Origin: Sphaerulina vaccinii | Taxonomy: Eukaryota > Ascomycota > Dothideomycetes > Mycosphaerellales > Mycosphaerellaceae | Length of the DNA: 64,000 nt | Direction of reading: 5' to 3' | NCBI GenBank assembly: GCA_022570795.1 | Contig: JAKUDP010000002.1 | Location: forward strand, 1,798,001 to 1,862,000 | In this document: piece by piece, positions 49,687 to 61,795 of the stretch | How positions within the stretch are numbered: the stretch's first letter is position 1 | Layout: each line of letters begins with the position of its first letter | Made by a program: the position numbers and the translations under genes | The notes under the pieces: generated by a model | The model's input: only the letters and a program-made list of their open reading frames with translations | Database searches by the model: none | Told to the model about the DNA's origin: nothing

Positions 49687-52600
49687 CTAGACGTACCAAG
49701 TGGTGTCTCGCAAGCGCTCGTGAACACCGCTGGTCCACTCAGCCTCACTGCTGGCAACTGATGAGGTGTCACTCACAGTGTTCTCGGCCAGAGTGGTGAA
49801 GAGATATGCTCGACCACGCTCGCACAGAAGATCGGCATAGTAGGCCGGTGGGCAGATGGAGACTGCCTTGGTGGCGCGGTTGAAGAGGTAGCACAGCTGG
49901 TGGGTGAACTGTTCCAAGGCATCGGCAGTGAAGGAGATGTCGTCCTTGATGACAACGTAGTGTGCTGGACGGGCGGTGCCCTGAAGACCTTGATGAGCCT
50001 GCAAGTAGAACTCTCGAATGATCTTGCCGACGATGCCACGATCGACGATGGTGCCTGGCTGAGGGTTCCAAGAGCCCTTGTCTCGCTGCTGGTTGTAATC
50101 GGCATCTTCCTTGCGCGTAGGATAGAAGCGGGTGTGGTGGCGCTTGCCGACGATGATGATGGCGACCTTTGGCCACTTGTCCTTCTTTCCGTAGCGCTTC
50201 TCGAACACCTTCTCGAACGAAGGTAGCTCTTCTTGCAGGACGCGCTGGTACTGACCTTCAGAAACGCCATCGCGGTACACCACAATCTTGGTGGGAAGCT
50301 TCTGCTGGTTCTTCTTCTGCCAGACATTCAATCGCTCATTGAACATCTCCTCGAGGTGATCGACACCAACCTTGTCTTTACCGCCGACCATCTCCTGTCT
50401 GCCCTGTTGGACACGTATACTGCCTGGCCACTGAAACATCTGGCTGTCGACACTGGCAACAACACAAGCAATGCTGGGTGCGCTCTCGGCGCTGCCAGGA
50501 GATGGGTGAGTGACATCGATGCCGACCAACATAGTGTTGGCGTCGATCGGTCCAGAGATGGTGTTCGCGACGCTGTGAGATATGCCACCTCCCTTGAGAT
50601 TGAACTTCAGTGCCAGGTTTCCCAGGTACATGTCCTGGCCATTCTCCTTCTCGAGTTTAGAAGCCACAGAGCAGATGGTTCCAATGCCGTGCTCAACATC
50701 GCCGAAGAACTTGATTCGAGCGTAAAGCCAGCGGTCCACTTCTGGGATAATAATGAACAGCATGTCCACGCGTTCGGTCTCAGCCTTTTGGAACGCAGCC
50801 TTAAGCTGTCGGTCGTTGGTCGCACGGTTGGGCATGCTCAATCTGTCCAGGTTGATCTGATCGGTAGGCTTGCGTTGGCCCATGCTGATACCATAGCCGC
50901 GAAGAGCAGTGTCCAGCTTCGCGACGATACCGTCAACTGGACCTCGCAGGGAAGGGCGTCCTGAGTTGATGACCAAGACTTTCCAGCAATTGAACTTGCC
51001 AGGCTTGCCAAATTTGGTGTTTGCAAGGTTCCAAGAGCCATTGCGAGTGCTCATCGGCTTGGTACCATACTTGATACTCGGAGGTGGGAGGATTCGACCA
51101 GGAACACTGATCATGTCAGTGCCAACACGGAAACCGAAAGGACCTGTCGATTCATTCTGCGGGTTTGCGGCAGGATCGGCCAGCCGAAGCAATCGCAAAC
51201 CTCTGCCAACTTGCTCTCGATCGCCAGCAACACCAGTTCCGGCAATAGATATCGCATTCAGGTTTGGGAATCGCGCCGCGAACCTCAACATCTCGGACGT
51301 CTGATTGCCGCTCAACAAGCGACGGTAAGCTTGACCTGGATTGACCCAGCAAAGCTCGACTGGCAGATATTGAGGATCCTCGCGAGTGCCGACGTTGAGT
51401 ACTGGGTTGTTCGGGCTCTTAAGCGTGATACCGTGTTGTTGCTTGAAGTAGTCGGCAACAGTGACTTCACGAGCTTTGGCGTTCGGAATCGCTCGGTCCA
51501 CGTAGCTGAAGTTGACCTGAGTTGCATTGCCAAACCGCTGGACCTGGACTTTTCTGTTTGACCTGGCGAAGCCGACAATGGTCTTGGACTTCTTCATGAA
51601 TGGCTCCTTTTGACCATCTTTCGTGTAACGAGCCTCAACCTTCAGCATACGTACGAACGTTTCTGCTTGATCGTTGCCCCCATTGAACTCACGAAGTAAG
51701 TCAGGCAGGTACATCGGCTTGAAGAAGGCGCCGCTAGTGACATTGATGTTGACAAGCAGACGACTGATAGCTGGTCGCACTGAAGAGAAGTATCCACGTA
51801 GAGCTTCCAGACCTTGGCCGAGGTCGTAAGACTCCGTGCCTGGGTGACCATCGTAAGGGTAGAAGTTGTTCTGGCCAACATTTCGTACGTTGGCAGCCTC
51901 ACTTGGAGCCTTCGTGACGATAACGTTGAGCAGCTGGATGATCTCGGCACGACCATTGTACATCGCGCCAGCTGAAGTGCTTTGAAGGTATTGGACCATC
52001 TGGCTAGGACTGAAGGAGTCCTGGTAGTTCACACTGAAGTTGAAAGTGTTGCGATCGCGGGCTTGCTTCACGAAGTCAGGTGCCTGTTCACCCGGCGGAG
52101 GCTGAGTGGCGCCACTCTCAGAGGGAAGTGTGACAGGTACCCATGCCTTTCCTTGGAGCATCTTCTCCAGATCCAGCTTATCGGTGGTGACCAGAATGGA
52201 TGCGTAGTCGGTTGCCCATCTCGTGTTGGCAAAGGCCGGGTGCTGCACAATCTGATCGAAGACTCGTCGACGCTTTGGCTTGCTGAGTGTGGAGCCGGCC
52301 TCCTTGATCTGAACATCGTAACGGTACAATGGCACTTCTTTCTGGTTGGCCTCGTAGGCTGTGGTGAGTGAGAAGTAGTTCGTCCTCAAGATGATTGCCT
52401 TGCCCTTCGTGCCGTACCCAGAGCGGCCAGGGAAGCCATCGATGATCTTGCCCTTGGTCTGTAGTGCCAGGGCATCTTCGGCGGCTGTGATCTTTGGATC
52501 TAGTGGTGTAACTTGGACGCTCTCGCTGTGCAAAGATCAGTACTGTGAATCAGGAGTGCACGCTTTGAGTCAGCTTACAGATAGATACCTCCTCGGCCTT

Positions 52601-52948
52601 GTGGTGGACCACCGCCACCTCGGCCGCCTCTGAAAGACATCTGAGTGGATTGGCCTCTGCCTGGAGGACCAGCGAAGTCTCCTCGACCACCACCTCGAAA
52701 GCCGCCTGGGAACGATTAGCGTTCCGAGAGATCTGAAGCACACACGCTGATGACATACCTCGACCACCTCTGTCGCCGCCTTGGAAGTCTCCGCGGCCAC
52801 GGTTGCCTTGGAAGTCACCTCGACCTCGCTGGCCGCCTTGGAAATCACCTCGTCCACGACCGCCACCTTCTCCTCCGCCGCGACCACGCTGGCCGCCTCC
52901 TCGATCACCACGCTGGCCTCCGCCGCGTCCACGTGGGTTTCCAGACAT
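49687..52948 (-). CDS. Argonaute (QDE-2-like slicer), three exons
   Basis: Exons are complement 52948-52759, 52705-52579 and 52525-49687 (53-bp introns both); 1051 aa. The first about 105 residues are Gly/Arg-rich (repeats of RGRGDFQG and RGGGQRG), then come the N domain, linker, PAZ and MID regions, then PIWI. All four slicer residues are present: Asp776 in VGIDVTHPSPG, Glu817 in GRQEMVGG, Asp858 in YRDGVSEGQY and His961 in ARPAHYV. In filamentous ascomycetes this protein loads small RNAs and cleaves complementary transcripts in quelling-type silencing. RGG tails in Argonautes can be arginine-methylated and bind Tudor proteins or RNA; that is inferred here. Full-length and intact. No Dicer or RdRP lies in the window. 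Confidence 0.95.
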
Positions 52949-55504
52949 CGCTGGTGTTAGTGTTCGTTTCTTATGACGAAGTACGTATCTGTGTTGGTAT
53001 GTCAGAGAGTATCGTGAAGTCAAGGAACGATGGTAGAAGCATACACCAGGTGTCCGAATGAATGGCTCAGTGAGAACTAGGTCTCACAACTCGGTAAAGC
53101 AAATGCCACACAGTCTTCTGAGACGCGGGTGGATGCTTGCTTGTCGTTGTGTTTGTGTGCACTATGCAATAGCGTCAGCTCTGTTTGGTACAAGTGGATC
53201 GTGTGGCGAAATTGGAAAAGGCAGCATTGTATGATGTTTGCCAGTGTCGACCTCGTGAGATGGTTGAGCGAGTAAAGTGATACGCACGACGCAATGCTGA
53301 AATGTGTTTTCCAACTCATCCAATGGCAACAAGTGAGAGCTTGCTGCGCGTGAGGACAATTCTCACACCAAGACTGTTACAGGAGAGTGAAGAGTTCGGA
53401 CGGAACTACGAGCGAGACGACAAACGCCAGGACAAGTTCGTCGCGTCGGGCGAGAGAACAGCTGCACGTCTGCCTGTTGACCGCCGTGCAATGTGATAGA
53501 TCGTAAATTATGCTTGAAATGAGCAGGACTTGGCTTCAAACGCTGCAAATGCACCAATGCTTCAGAAAGCTCAACTTCATATTCGTGGCCTCTGTAGATA
53601 TGCGTTGCTGGTAGTCAATGTAGGTAGAAAAGACAGTCGTTTTGGTCGTGGTGGGTGAACAGAGGAGAGAACAGAGTGACGCCGCCGTGGTGATTTCGTG
53701 ACAGCGGTCAAGGAGCTCCACCCGCGGCAACCCATTGGGGCGGCTCGAAAGTCTCGATGGGCCGGACGACCAGCATGCTTGCTTCTTTTTCTGCTGTCTT
53801 CCGGGTCCCGTTCATCATACCTGGTCTTCGCGTCGAATTCTTCTCTGGAGACTGACTGAATTGATGTTCATCAACGGCAGATTGTGTCAGCAGCGATGTT
53901 CAACAGCAGCTCGTCCTAGAGTGCTGTTGCCCATTGGTTGAAGGCGAGGAATGCTCTTCGTACCTTGTCGACCCATTTTCCCCGACGTGCTTTTGGCGCG
54001 ATGCTTATCGGCAGCACAGTGACCATTGGCATCTCACGGCTGCGGGTATCCTGGATCCAGTGTCGTATGGGAAGGTGCAGACGCGCAACACAATCGGGAA
54101 GAGCGAAAGAAGGTCGGGATGGGTAGGAAGCGAAGAGCACATTTGTGCTGGTGGAAGTCTTTGTGCGTGAGGCGCAGAGCAGCGCGAAGAGAAGCATGTC
54201 AATTCGAGACCCGCTTGGACAGCACACTAGACGCGCTCGACTCAACGCTTTACCTAAAGTTGGAGTTTGGCGGCGTTCTTGTGTAGCCTGCAAGTCATCT
54301 GTCGCACATAGAAGCGGTCCGATCGGCGGTCTCTGGCACAGACAACAGTGTGACCTCAAGGTCTGCGGAACAATGCAGATGGCACTACGGCGACCAGACC
54401 GTAGGAGGGCGAAAGAGCGTGGGTAGTGGCACGAAGGCGCTGCGAGCACACTTCAGAAGGCCACAAGGCGGACAAGCCACGCGCGGCGTCGTCCTCAATT
54501 CGAAATCCTGACATGTTTACAGAGAGAAAAGGTCTCAGCCAGACTGTATGCATAAGCTCGGTCGGCATTGATCTGATTCGCTTTTCCCGGTCACGTTGCA
54601 GTCTTCGACTCCACGCATGATCTCGAGACCTCCAGACACACCAAGCCGCGCAAGAGACTACGCAGCTCGTGCAAAGTCCCTCGCCTTGTGCCCATTCAGC
54701 AATCGTAAAAGCTCACCGATTCGTCGATAGAACCGAACTGGAGTCAAGAATGCCAAGGTCAAGAAGTCATTCTCATATCAGCCTTGCGATTTACGCCACT
54801 AAGTCTTCTTTCATATGGCCACACAATGATCAGAGCTTGTAACGTATCCGGCCTGCTACGAGTGCCCGCCAGCTTCGGCAGTAACATGTCCAGCAGTACC
54901 TGCAGCTGTGTGTGACTGAGATCATTCCAAAGGCTGAACGCCTCTTCGAACTTGCTACATTCCTGAGGCGCTCCAAACTTCCGGTTACCTGGGTGAACTT
55001 AGTCCCCATTTTGGTACCTGAAGCGTGGGTAGTACATGTCAGACGACGACACTCTTCACGCAATGGGCTTGTTAACTATGCCATTGTTACACTCGTCGTC
55101 TTCGAGACAAGACATTCCACTTTGCCGTCAAGTCTTTAGGTATAGTCAGACGCCGCTGTGGTCCAGACGATCGTCTCGTGCTTCTCCAAGCCTTCTGTGC
55201 CAAAGCGCATCTTTACTGATCGAACCAGTCACACCATATTCAGCCCTTTCTTGACTCACACTACCCTCTCCTCATACGTTTGAGAGTGTTGACCGATCGA
55301 CAATTGAAGCGTCGCATGTCCGCAGTGGGCGCAGGTATCAAAGAAACCATCTTGCATGTGGCAGAACGGACAAGGATCTTTGGAGAAGTTCAAGAGAAGC
55401 AACCAGGAAGTCAAATTGTTGAAATACGCTCCATACCTTGCACTCCAATTTCCGTTGCAGACCCTGGTGCACGCACTGACAGAACGGTTTCTAATCCTCC
55501 CGAC
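52949..55504. other. Long intergenic region, no supportable gene
   Basis: 2.5 kb between the Argonaute start and the GH81 start (divergent). The open frames (for example 53916-54449 minus) have mixed composition, no signal peptide or domain, and no clear splice partners. It holds both promoters; nothing else was found. Confidence 0.45.
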
Positions 55505-58500
55505 ATGGAAGGACATCACTTACGCTTCCGAGCAACTCTACTCATCTTGCTGATCACTTCTTTTCAGGCCTTTCACTCTTCGGCAGCTCCATTTCAACCA
55601 GGTTAGTAATCATGGACCATAGACTATATTGCAGAAGCTAATGCCTGTAACCAAGACGCGCCGCGATTCGCCCGCGACGCCATCGATACTATCACAACTA
55701 CCACCAGTACATGTTCAGAACAAGACACGTCTAGCAAGCCTGCTCTAGCGACTGATGCACCCGGGCACTCAGAGCCAAATGGAGCCATCATCTACGAAAT
55801 AGGGGATGGGCAGTGCGTACCCATAGCCAAGATATAGCGTACGACACGTCTGACCTTCGAGAAATGTAGGATTCAAGCACCAGGACCTGGACATGCTGAG
55901 CAACCTCCCGTCCCAGGAACGACCACAGACATAGTCCCGACAGCAACTACTACGACATGCTCTAGCAGCTCAAGCATTGCCGCACGAGACGCAACCATGA
56001 CTTCGCTTTCTTCTCCGCTTGGCAGTTCGATATACGACTCAGTATCTGGCTCGTTCTCTACCAGTATTTCCGATGTCTCCTTGACCCAACTCACAACATC
56101 TGCTGTGCAGAGTGCAATACTTCCTGGTCCAACAAGCACATCCGGGAGCATTGACACTGCGCTCCAGACATCGCTTCAAACGTCAGCTCAGCCTTTCCCC
56201 ACGTCGATCGGATCAAGCGACATCTCGATTGTGAACCCATCGACATTGCCCAATCCATCATCAACATCGGTCGTGGAGTCATTGTTCGTCAGCGACATCT
56301 TCAAACCTATTGGAACTGGCTCGCCACTGGTACCCAATGCTGCTACCACTCATCCTGTGCCTAGGACTGGCATCCAGCCACAAAGTCGAAAATTGCAGAC
56401 CAACAAGTTCTACTCGTCTTTGTACCTTAACGACCAGACGTCGCCTGTGTTTACCTTTCCTTACTCTGTCACTTGGGCAAAGGGTGGTGGCGAGCTACAA
56501 AGCTGGGGCATGGTAGTATCACACACAGAACCAGGACAATGGGCAACGTCTCCGGGACAAGCAGGCAAGGATGCTGGTGAATGGGCATTCTTTGGAGCTC
56601 CGGTCGGCATACAATATCTCGTTCTCTCCGCCAGCGAGCTTGTGGTGAGCTCGAGTGACAACAAGACTCCTGGTCTTACCACAGACTCACTGGAGTGGGG
56701 ATCAGTCAAGGCCAACCTGTATCCTCCGAACTGGATGACACCTGTCATGACTGTACCACTTGTTCAAGGTTCAGCTTTCATCACGGCTGAGTACCACTGG
56801 GGCAAGCCGCTCATCCAATCGAGCGTGGGCTTTAAGAATATCACCTTTGCTGGAGCTCTTCCAAACAACCTCACTTACAAGTATGAAGCATGCCTACGCA
56901 ATGGCCATACGTGGCTCATTTACATCACGCCACTCGATGCCTCATACGAGGTCAACAGATTTGATCTTGACGGAGCTGGTAGTTCCATAAATGGTCCTTC
57001 CTGGTTCAATGGATACATACAGATCGCAAAGATCCCACAGCCAGGTAGCGCAACACCTCTGAAGAGGCAAACTACCAAAACACCACATTCACACCAACAC
57101 GCCGCGAGGCAGAACACCGCATTCACAGAGACAGATCCTGAAAAGATCTATGATGCATCTGCTGGAACATATCCCATCGGCCTCAACATCACTGGATACG
57201 TTAGTGGACAGAGTGGCAGTTATACGCTGACCTGGGAGAAGAATGGTACTATGAATCAGGACTTGCTCATGTTCGCTCTACCCCATCACACAGCTTCTAT
57301 GAGCTATCCTGATCAGAATGGTCTCACGAATCTGCAATTAAGGACAACAACCAAAGGACTCGCCACTGCTATCAAAGGTGACTCTTGGACAATGACTGAG
57401 AAAGATCTACCAATCGACATGGGCTTCGCGCCATGGACGCCCGACCAAGGCAATGTCAAACAGTACTCCGCTGCAGCTCTCAAAGCCATCGAAAGGACCG
57501 GAGCAGACGACATTCGTCAAGACATCCTCGGACAAACCAACGTCAGTAGCGCATACTACGATGGCAAAGCCCTCGCCAAATTCGCCGCGACTTGCTACAC
57601 TCTCCACGACATCGTAGGTAACGACACACTTGCTCTCTCAGGACTCCAGCCACTCAAACTAGCCTTCGCAAACCATATCAACAATCGTCAAACCTGGCCT
57701 TTCGTCTATGATCCCAGCTGGGGCGGTGTAGTCAGCAACGCTTCCTACGTGACAGGAAACCCTCTCGAAGACTTCGGCAATCCATACTACAACGACCACC
57801 ACTTCCATTATGGCTACTTCGTCTACGCCGCAGCCGTAATAGGCTATCTCGACCCCGAATGGCTGAACGGTAACAAAACAAATAAAGACTGGGTAAACAT
57901 GCTCGTCCGCGACTACGCCAATTCCGACCTCGACGACCCATACTTCCCTTTCTCGCGATCTTTCGACTGGTATCACGGCCATTCCTGGGCAGCAGGACTC
58001 TTCGATTCCGGCGACGGCAAAAATCAAGAATCCTCCTCCGAAGACACTATGGCTTCCTACGCGATTAAAATGTGGGGACAAGTTATCGGCGACAAAGCAA
58101 TGCAAGCGAGAGGAAATTTGATGCTGGCTATACAGAAACGTTCGTTGGCAGCTTATTATCTTTATGAAAGCGATAATATTGTTCAGCCGAGTAAATTTAT
58201 TGGAAATAAAGCTGCGGGGATTTTGTTTGAGAACAAAGTCGATCATACGACTTATTTTGGGGCTGAGACGGAGTATATTCAGGGGATACATATGCTTCCT
58301 TTGTTGCCTTTTAGTACTTATATTCGGACGAGTCAGTTGGTTTGTGAGGAGTGGGAGGCTTATTTTGCGGCTATTACGAGTAGTGGGAATATGAAGATCA
58401 GTACAGTGCAAGGTGGTTGGAGAGGGATTCTGATGGCGAATTATGCTATTTGCAACACTACGACTGCGAGAGAGTCTTATGACTTCTTCGCAGGTGATAT

Positions 58501-58588
58501 GATGGATCAGAGTTTCTTGGATGGAGGCGCGAGTTTGAGTTGGTACATCACTTTTGTCGCGGCATTAGTGAATGGGGTCATACTTTGA
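55505..58588 (+). CDS. Secreted endo-1,3-beta-glucanase, glycoside hydrolase family 81, three exons
   Basis: Exons 55505-55601, 55635-55812 and 55870-58588; 997 aa. ATG 55505 opens a signal peptide (RFRATLLILLITSFQAFHSS). A Ser/Thr-rich, probably O-glycosylated linker of about 200 residues precedes the GH81 body, which starts near RKLQTNKFYSSLYLNDQ. Catalytic-region landmarks are DPSWGGVVS, DYANSDLDDPYFPFSRSFDW, HGHSWAAGLF and ESSSEDTMASYAIKMWG, which carries the acidic pair expected of this inverting family. The enzyme cuts internal beta-1,3-glucan, usually in the fungus's own wall during cell separation. The first intron is only 33 bp (GTTAGT...GCAG) and a multiple of three; without it TAG ends the frame. 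The second is 57 bp. Confidence 0.92.
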
Positions 58589-59116
58589 GGAGGAGGCATG
58601 GTTTGGGGAGTGGTACAGTATTCTGAGGTATAAAGTAGGGACTTACTAACTACAGCACATGGTATATGGCACAGAATTGGCGCATACAGGACATGATAAC
58701 AGCTGGCAATGAATACTCCATGTCTGCAATAAGCATGAAGACAGTATACATATTCTTGAATATGATTCATACTCGAGTCTATGCAACATCAATCATAAGG
58801 CCTGGCTTTGCACGACCGAAGAATGCGCTAGGCATCTTTCTCCTCGGACTATCTCCCCATTCTTGGCGCTCTCGTCACATTCGTCACATGCGAACGACAT
58901 CAAGAACGAACAATCGAAAGATCAGCACTAGTCTTTCGTATGTTCGCAAACACCCTACAAGAAATGATCAACTTCCACTTCATCTGAGACATTGTCTCTT
59001 CTATACACGCCAATTGACGGATATCTCGCTGAGAGATGCCTATATTCGTGACGATATAAGGCGCTGATAGATCCATCGAAATCGAACTTGGTAGGTACAC
59101 AGTCCAGATCATCAAG
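58589..59116. other. Intergenic, no supportable gene
   Basis: About 530 bp between GH81 and the small secreted protein gene, both pointing right. Open frames lack coding character. It probably contains the promoter of the latter. Confidence 0.45.
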
Positions 59117-59458
59117 ATGATGCTCACACTCCTCCTCGGCACTTTTCTTTCCGCATGTCCAGTTTTTGGGTACTGGGTAAGTTTGTATCCTCTCCTTCAA
59201 GACCAATGCTGACTTCTCCGAGAACTGTGTGGTCACCAAGAACGATAACCTCTACAATGATGTAGGAGCTTGTGTACCGAATGGAGCAGATGCTGATCAA
59301 GAATGGAGAAAGTGCATAACCGTGCGTGACATTCAAACTCATCCTGCGACATTACTGTGCTAACAAGAATGATGTAGCCCTGCAAGGTGCAAGGTACTGG
59401 TTGTGCGATCTTGGCGGATTCGAAGAGACCGATGGGTGGGTGGGCGACTTGTTCTTGA
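59117..59458 (+). CDS. Small secreted cysteine-rich protein (effector-like), three exons
   Basis: Exons 59117-59176, 59223-59321 and 59378-59458 give 79 aa with all introns in phase 0. Intron 1 is 46 bp (GTAAGT, branch GCTGAC, acceptor CGAG); intron 2 is 56 bp (GTGCGT, branch GCTAAC, acceptor GTAG). Two adjacent ATGs start a clean signal peptide (MMLTLLLGTFLSACPVFG). The mature part of about 60 residues has six cysteines: NCVV, GACVP, KCIT, PCKV, GCAI and TCS. It is charged, tryptophan-containing and free of membrane segments. The pattern fits fungal apoplastic effectors or other disulphide-stabilised secreted peptides. Role, host and expression cannot be read from sequence. No homologous family is recognised. 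It ends 121 bp from the HET-ankyrin gene, tail to tail. Confidence 0.65.
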
Positions 59459-59579
59459 TACCTTCGTAGCAAAGGTGTCCAGGGGGAATCGATCGTACAA
59501 GTAGTCGTGATAGGAAGCGTCATATTCTCTTTGACAAAGCTCTTTCTGCAGGTCTGCTCTTCAACTGGCGCGTGCAGTA

Positions 59580-61433
59580 TCAATCGAAACGCCAAGTATC
59601 ATAGTACAGCTCTTTCTGCTCAATGAGGCTTTCCATATACTCCTTTAAATCAGTATATCCTTGGTCGATAGCCAGCCGTAGGAGCAAGTGACCATACTCC
59701 AGTTCAACATCGACAAGGCAGTCGATCTCGAAATATTGAGTGTCTGATCTTTTCAACAGTTGGCAGATGATCTTCCCATACTTTGAACTGCTCACAGGAA
59801 AGATGTCGACATCGCGCCTTGACTCCACTGCGGCCAGTAGTGCACCACGCACGTTGATATTTGGTGCTTGTAGTAGTTTATACACACAGGCATTATGTCC
59901 GGCTTCCGCTGCAAGGGCCAACGCTGTGTGGCCACTACTTTCTTTCGCGTTCACCCGGCAGAGGTCCTTTTTCTGCAGTAACCGATGCACAGCCTCCTTG
60001 TTCCCACATTTGGCAGCTATGGTCAATGGTGTTCTCCCACTCCTCCTGTGATAGTGGTTTGTATCCGCATCAAGGTCCGAGGCCTTGAGTAACAGGTCCA
60101 AGCTAGCAAGGCATCCTCTCCTGACCGCTATTATCAGAGGCGGGCACAAAACACAATCCTCAGCATCGAAACAGCTGTGTTTCACACTGTCGATGATTCG
60201 ACGAAAGTTTATATCCTCCAGTGAAGCTCGGACTAATGCTCCATCGTTGTACCAGACAGCACGACGCAGAAGGTATGAGCTCCTACTGCACGAATGACCT
60301 CCCGGAAGAGACAAGGCGAATCTGCTCAAAAGCTCGTATGAAGCTGTGTCTATCGAGGCTTCGGTCAACAACTGCTCCCTTGCTTCACAGTCTGTCATGC
60401 ACACAGTGCAGATGTGATGGAGATCATTAGCGTAAGCCCACCAGAACGTACGACCACGGATAATGTCCATTTCGATACAGCCGAGTTGCCTGCCGTACCA
60501 CTTGTTGCCGGGCTTTTAATCTGAACAGTTGCGAAGCTTCTATGCCGAGAGCGGTCGAGAGAGCCTGTGTATCCTCCAGAAACCGGTCATATGTAGCTTC
60601 TTTGAAAGCTGTATGCTGTAAAACCTTTTGGGCCAGACAAACAGGGCTAATAGCATAGTCAGGGATAATCAAATCAGCCTCATTATCTTTGCAGATTCCA
60701 AGCAGTGCATAGAATCTGTCCAGTGGCTCCGCGCATTGTAGCTGGGATGCTTCTAGAACGCAACTGAGAAGGTCCATACCATGTCGAGCTTTGAACACGC
60801 GTTGGAACATGAGAGCAGCCGCACTTTCTGCAAAGCCGCGTCGGTAGCGGACTTCCTTCTGAAGGTCCACCCATGTCATGCAATCGTGACCAAAATAGAG
60901 CAAGATCTGTTTGGCGAGTATCAGTTCCTGGAGAACCCATAACCTGGTCCAGTATGGATTTCGCATAGCATGAGTTCGAATGTTGGGACCACTTCGAAGA
61001 CGTCAAACCTTAGAAAGAGATCGTGAGAGTCGTCCATGTGCTGATCTGGGAGACCCAACCAAGCGACGACAAGCTCTGCTTGGCGATAGATATCAGCCAT
61101 CAGACCAACTTGGTGGGATCTTTCGGGTGTGTTGCCCTGATTGATGCACACGGCATCGATCCAGATCCACTCAACATCGGTCCGTCCGCGATGGAAGAAA
61201 AAGGTATACAGATTCTGTCGGATCCATACCAAGCAGCCATTGACTAGAATCCTGCTCTGAATTTCAGAGTTGCCCCATGTGTACGAGAGCGCAGCATATG
61301 GTGGGGCTGATTGTAGTTCGAAAGATTCCACATGGCAAGCAACAGGTTCCTGTCCAGGTGCCGAAATCTGTTTCAGCAGGCGAATCTGCCGATGATCCTT
61401 CTCGAGCGGCGTGTAGATTGCGGACGATGTCAT
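59580..61433 (-). CDS. HET-domain protein with C-terminal ankyrin repeats; two frame changes unresolved
   Basis: ATG 61433 (MTSSAIYTPLEKD). The HET half shows PPYAALSYTWGN, WIWIDAVCINQGNTPERSHQ and AELVVAWLGLPDQ, then in another frame RNPYWTRLWVLQELILAKQ and CAEPLDRFYALLGI. The last part returns to the first frame and carries ankyrin-type repeats (RSGRTPLTIAAKCGNKEAVH; SSGHTALALAAEAGHNACVY) to the stop at 59580. Changes of frame occur near 60965 and near 60440-60470. A GAAG acceptor at about 60982 could serve the first. For the second, a GTACGT donor and GCTAAT branch exist, but no acceptor restores frame cleanly. The opposite shifts could instead be two compensating indels. HET-ankyrin proteins belong to non-self recognition; whether this one is functional is open. 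Confidence 0.7.
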
Positions 61434-61795
61434 CGTGATTGTATGTCGCCTCGATTTGTGGTATTTGACCAGAAGATGATGAGAATTGTTCCGGGAGAAT
61501 GTACATGTAAGTTGAGGTGCTCCGCCGCAAGGCTGTGAGACTGTGGCGTTCACACCTCAGGATGCCACGCATGATCCGTTGTGCATCACGTGTAGAGCCA
61601 TTGATGCAGGACGCGGAAGTGGCGTGGACTGGTGCTTCGAAGCATTGTCGTAGGTGATAGGTCTTGAAAATATGCATTTCGTTCACGTATTCCTTAAATA
61701 CCAATCTCCATCTTGACAACAGAGCAGAGTGCTCCAATCCTCGAATCTTTGAGTGGTGATGATTCCTTCAATGCTTCCTCCCTCCAACCTCCTCT
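61434..61795. other. Intergenic
   Basis: About 360 bp between the HET-ankyrin start and the OMA1 stop. No gene seen. Confidence 0.5.

Noticed and set aside
53916..54449. 177-codon minus-strand frame in the gap between Argonaute and GH81.
   Set aside because: Mixed Cys/Arg/Ser composition, no start context, no domain and competing frames on the other strand.
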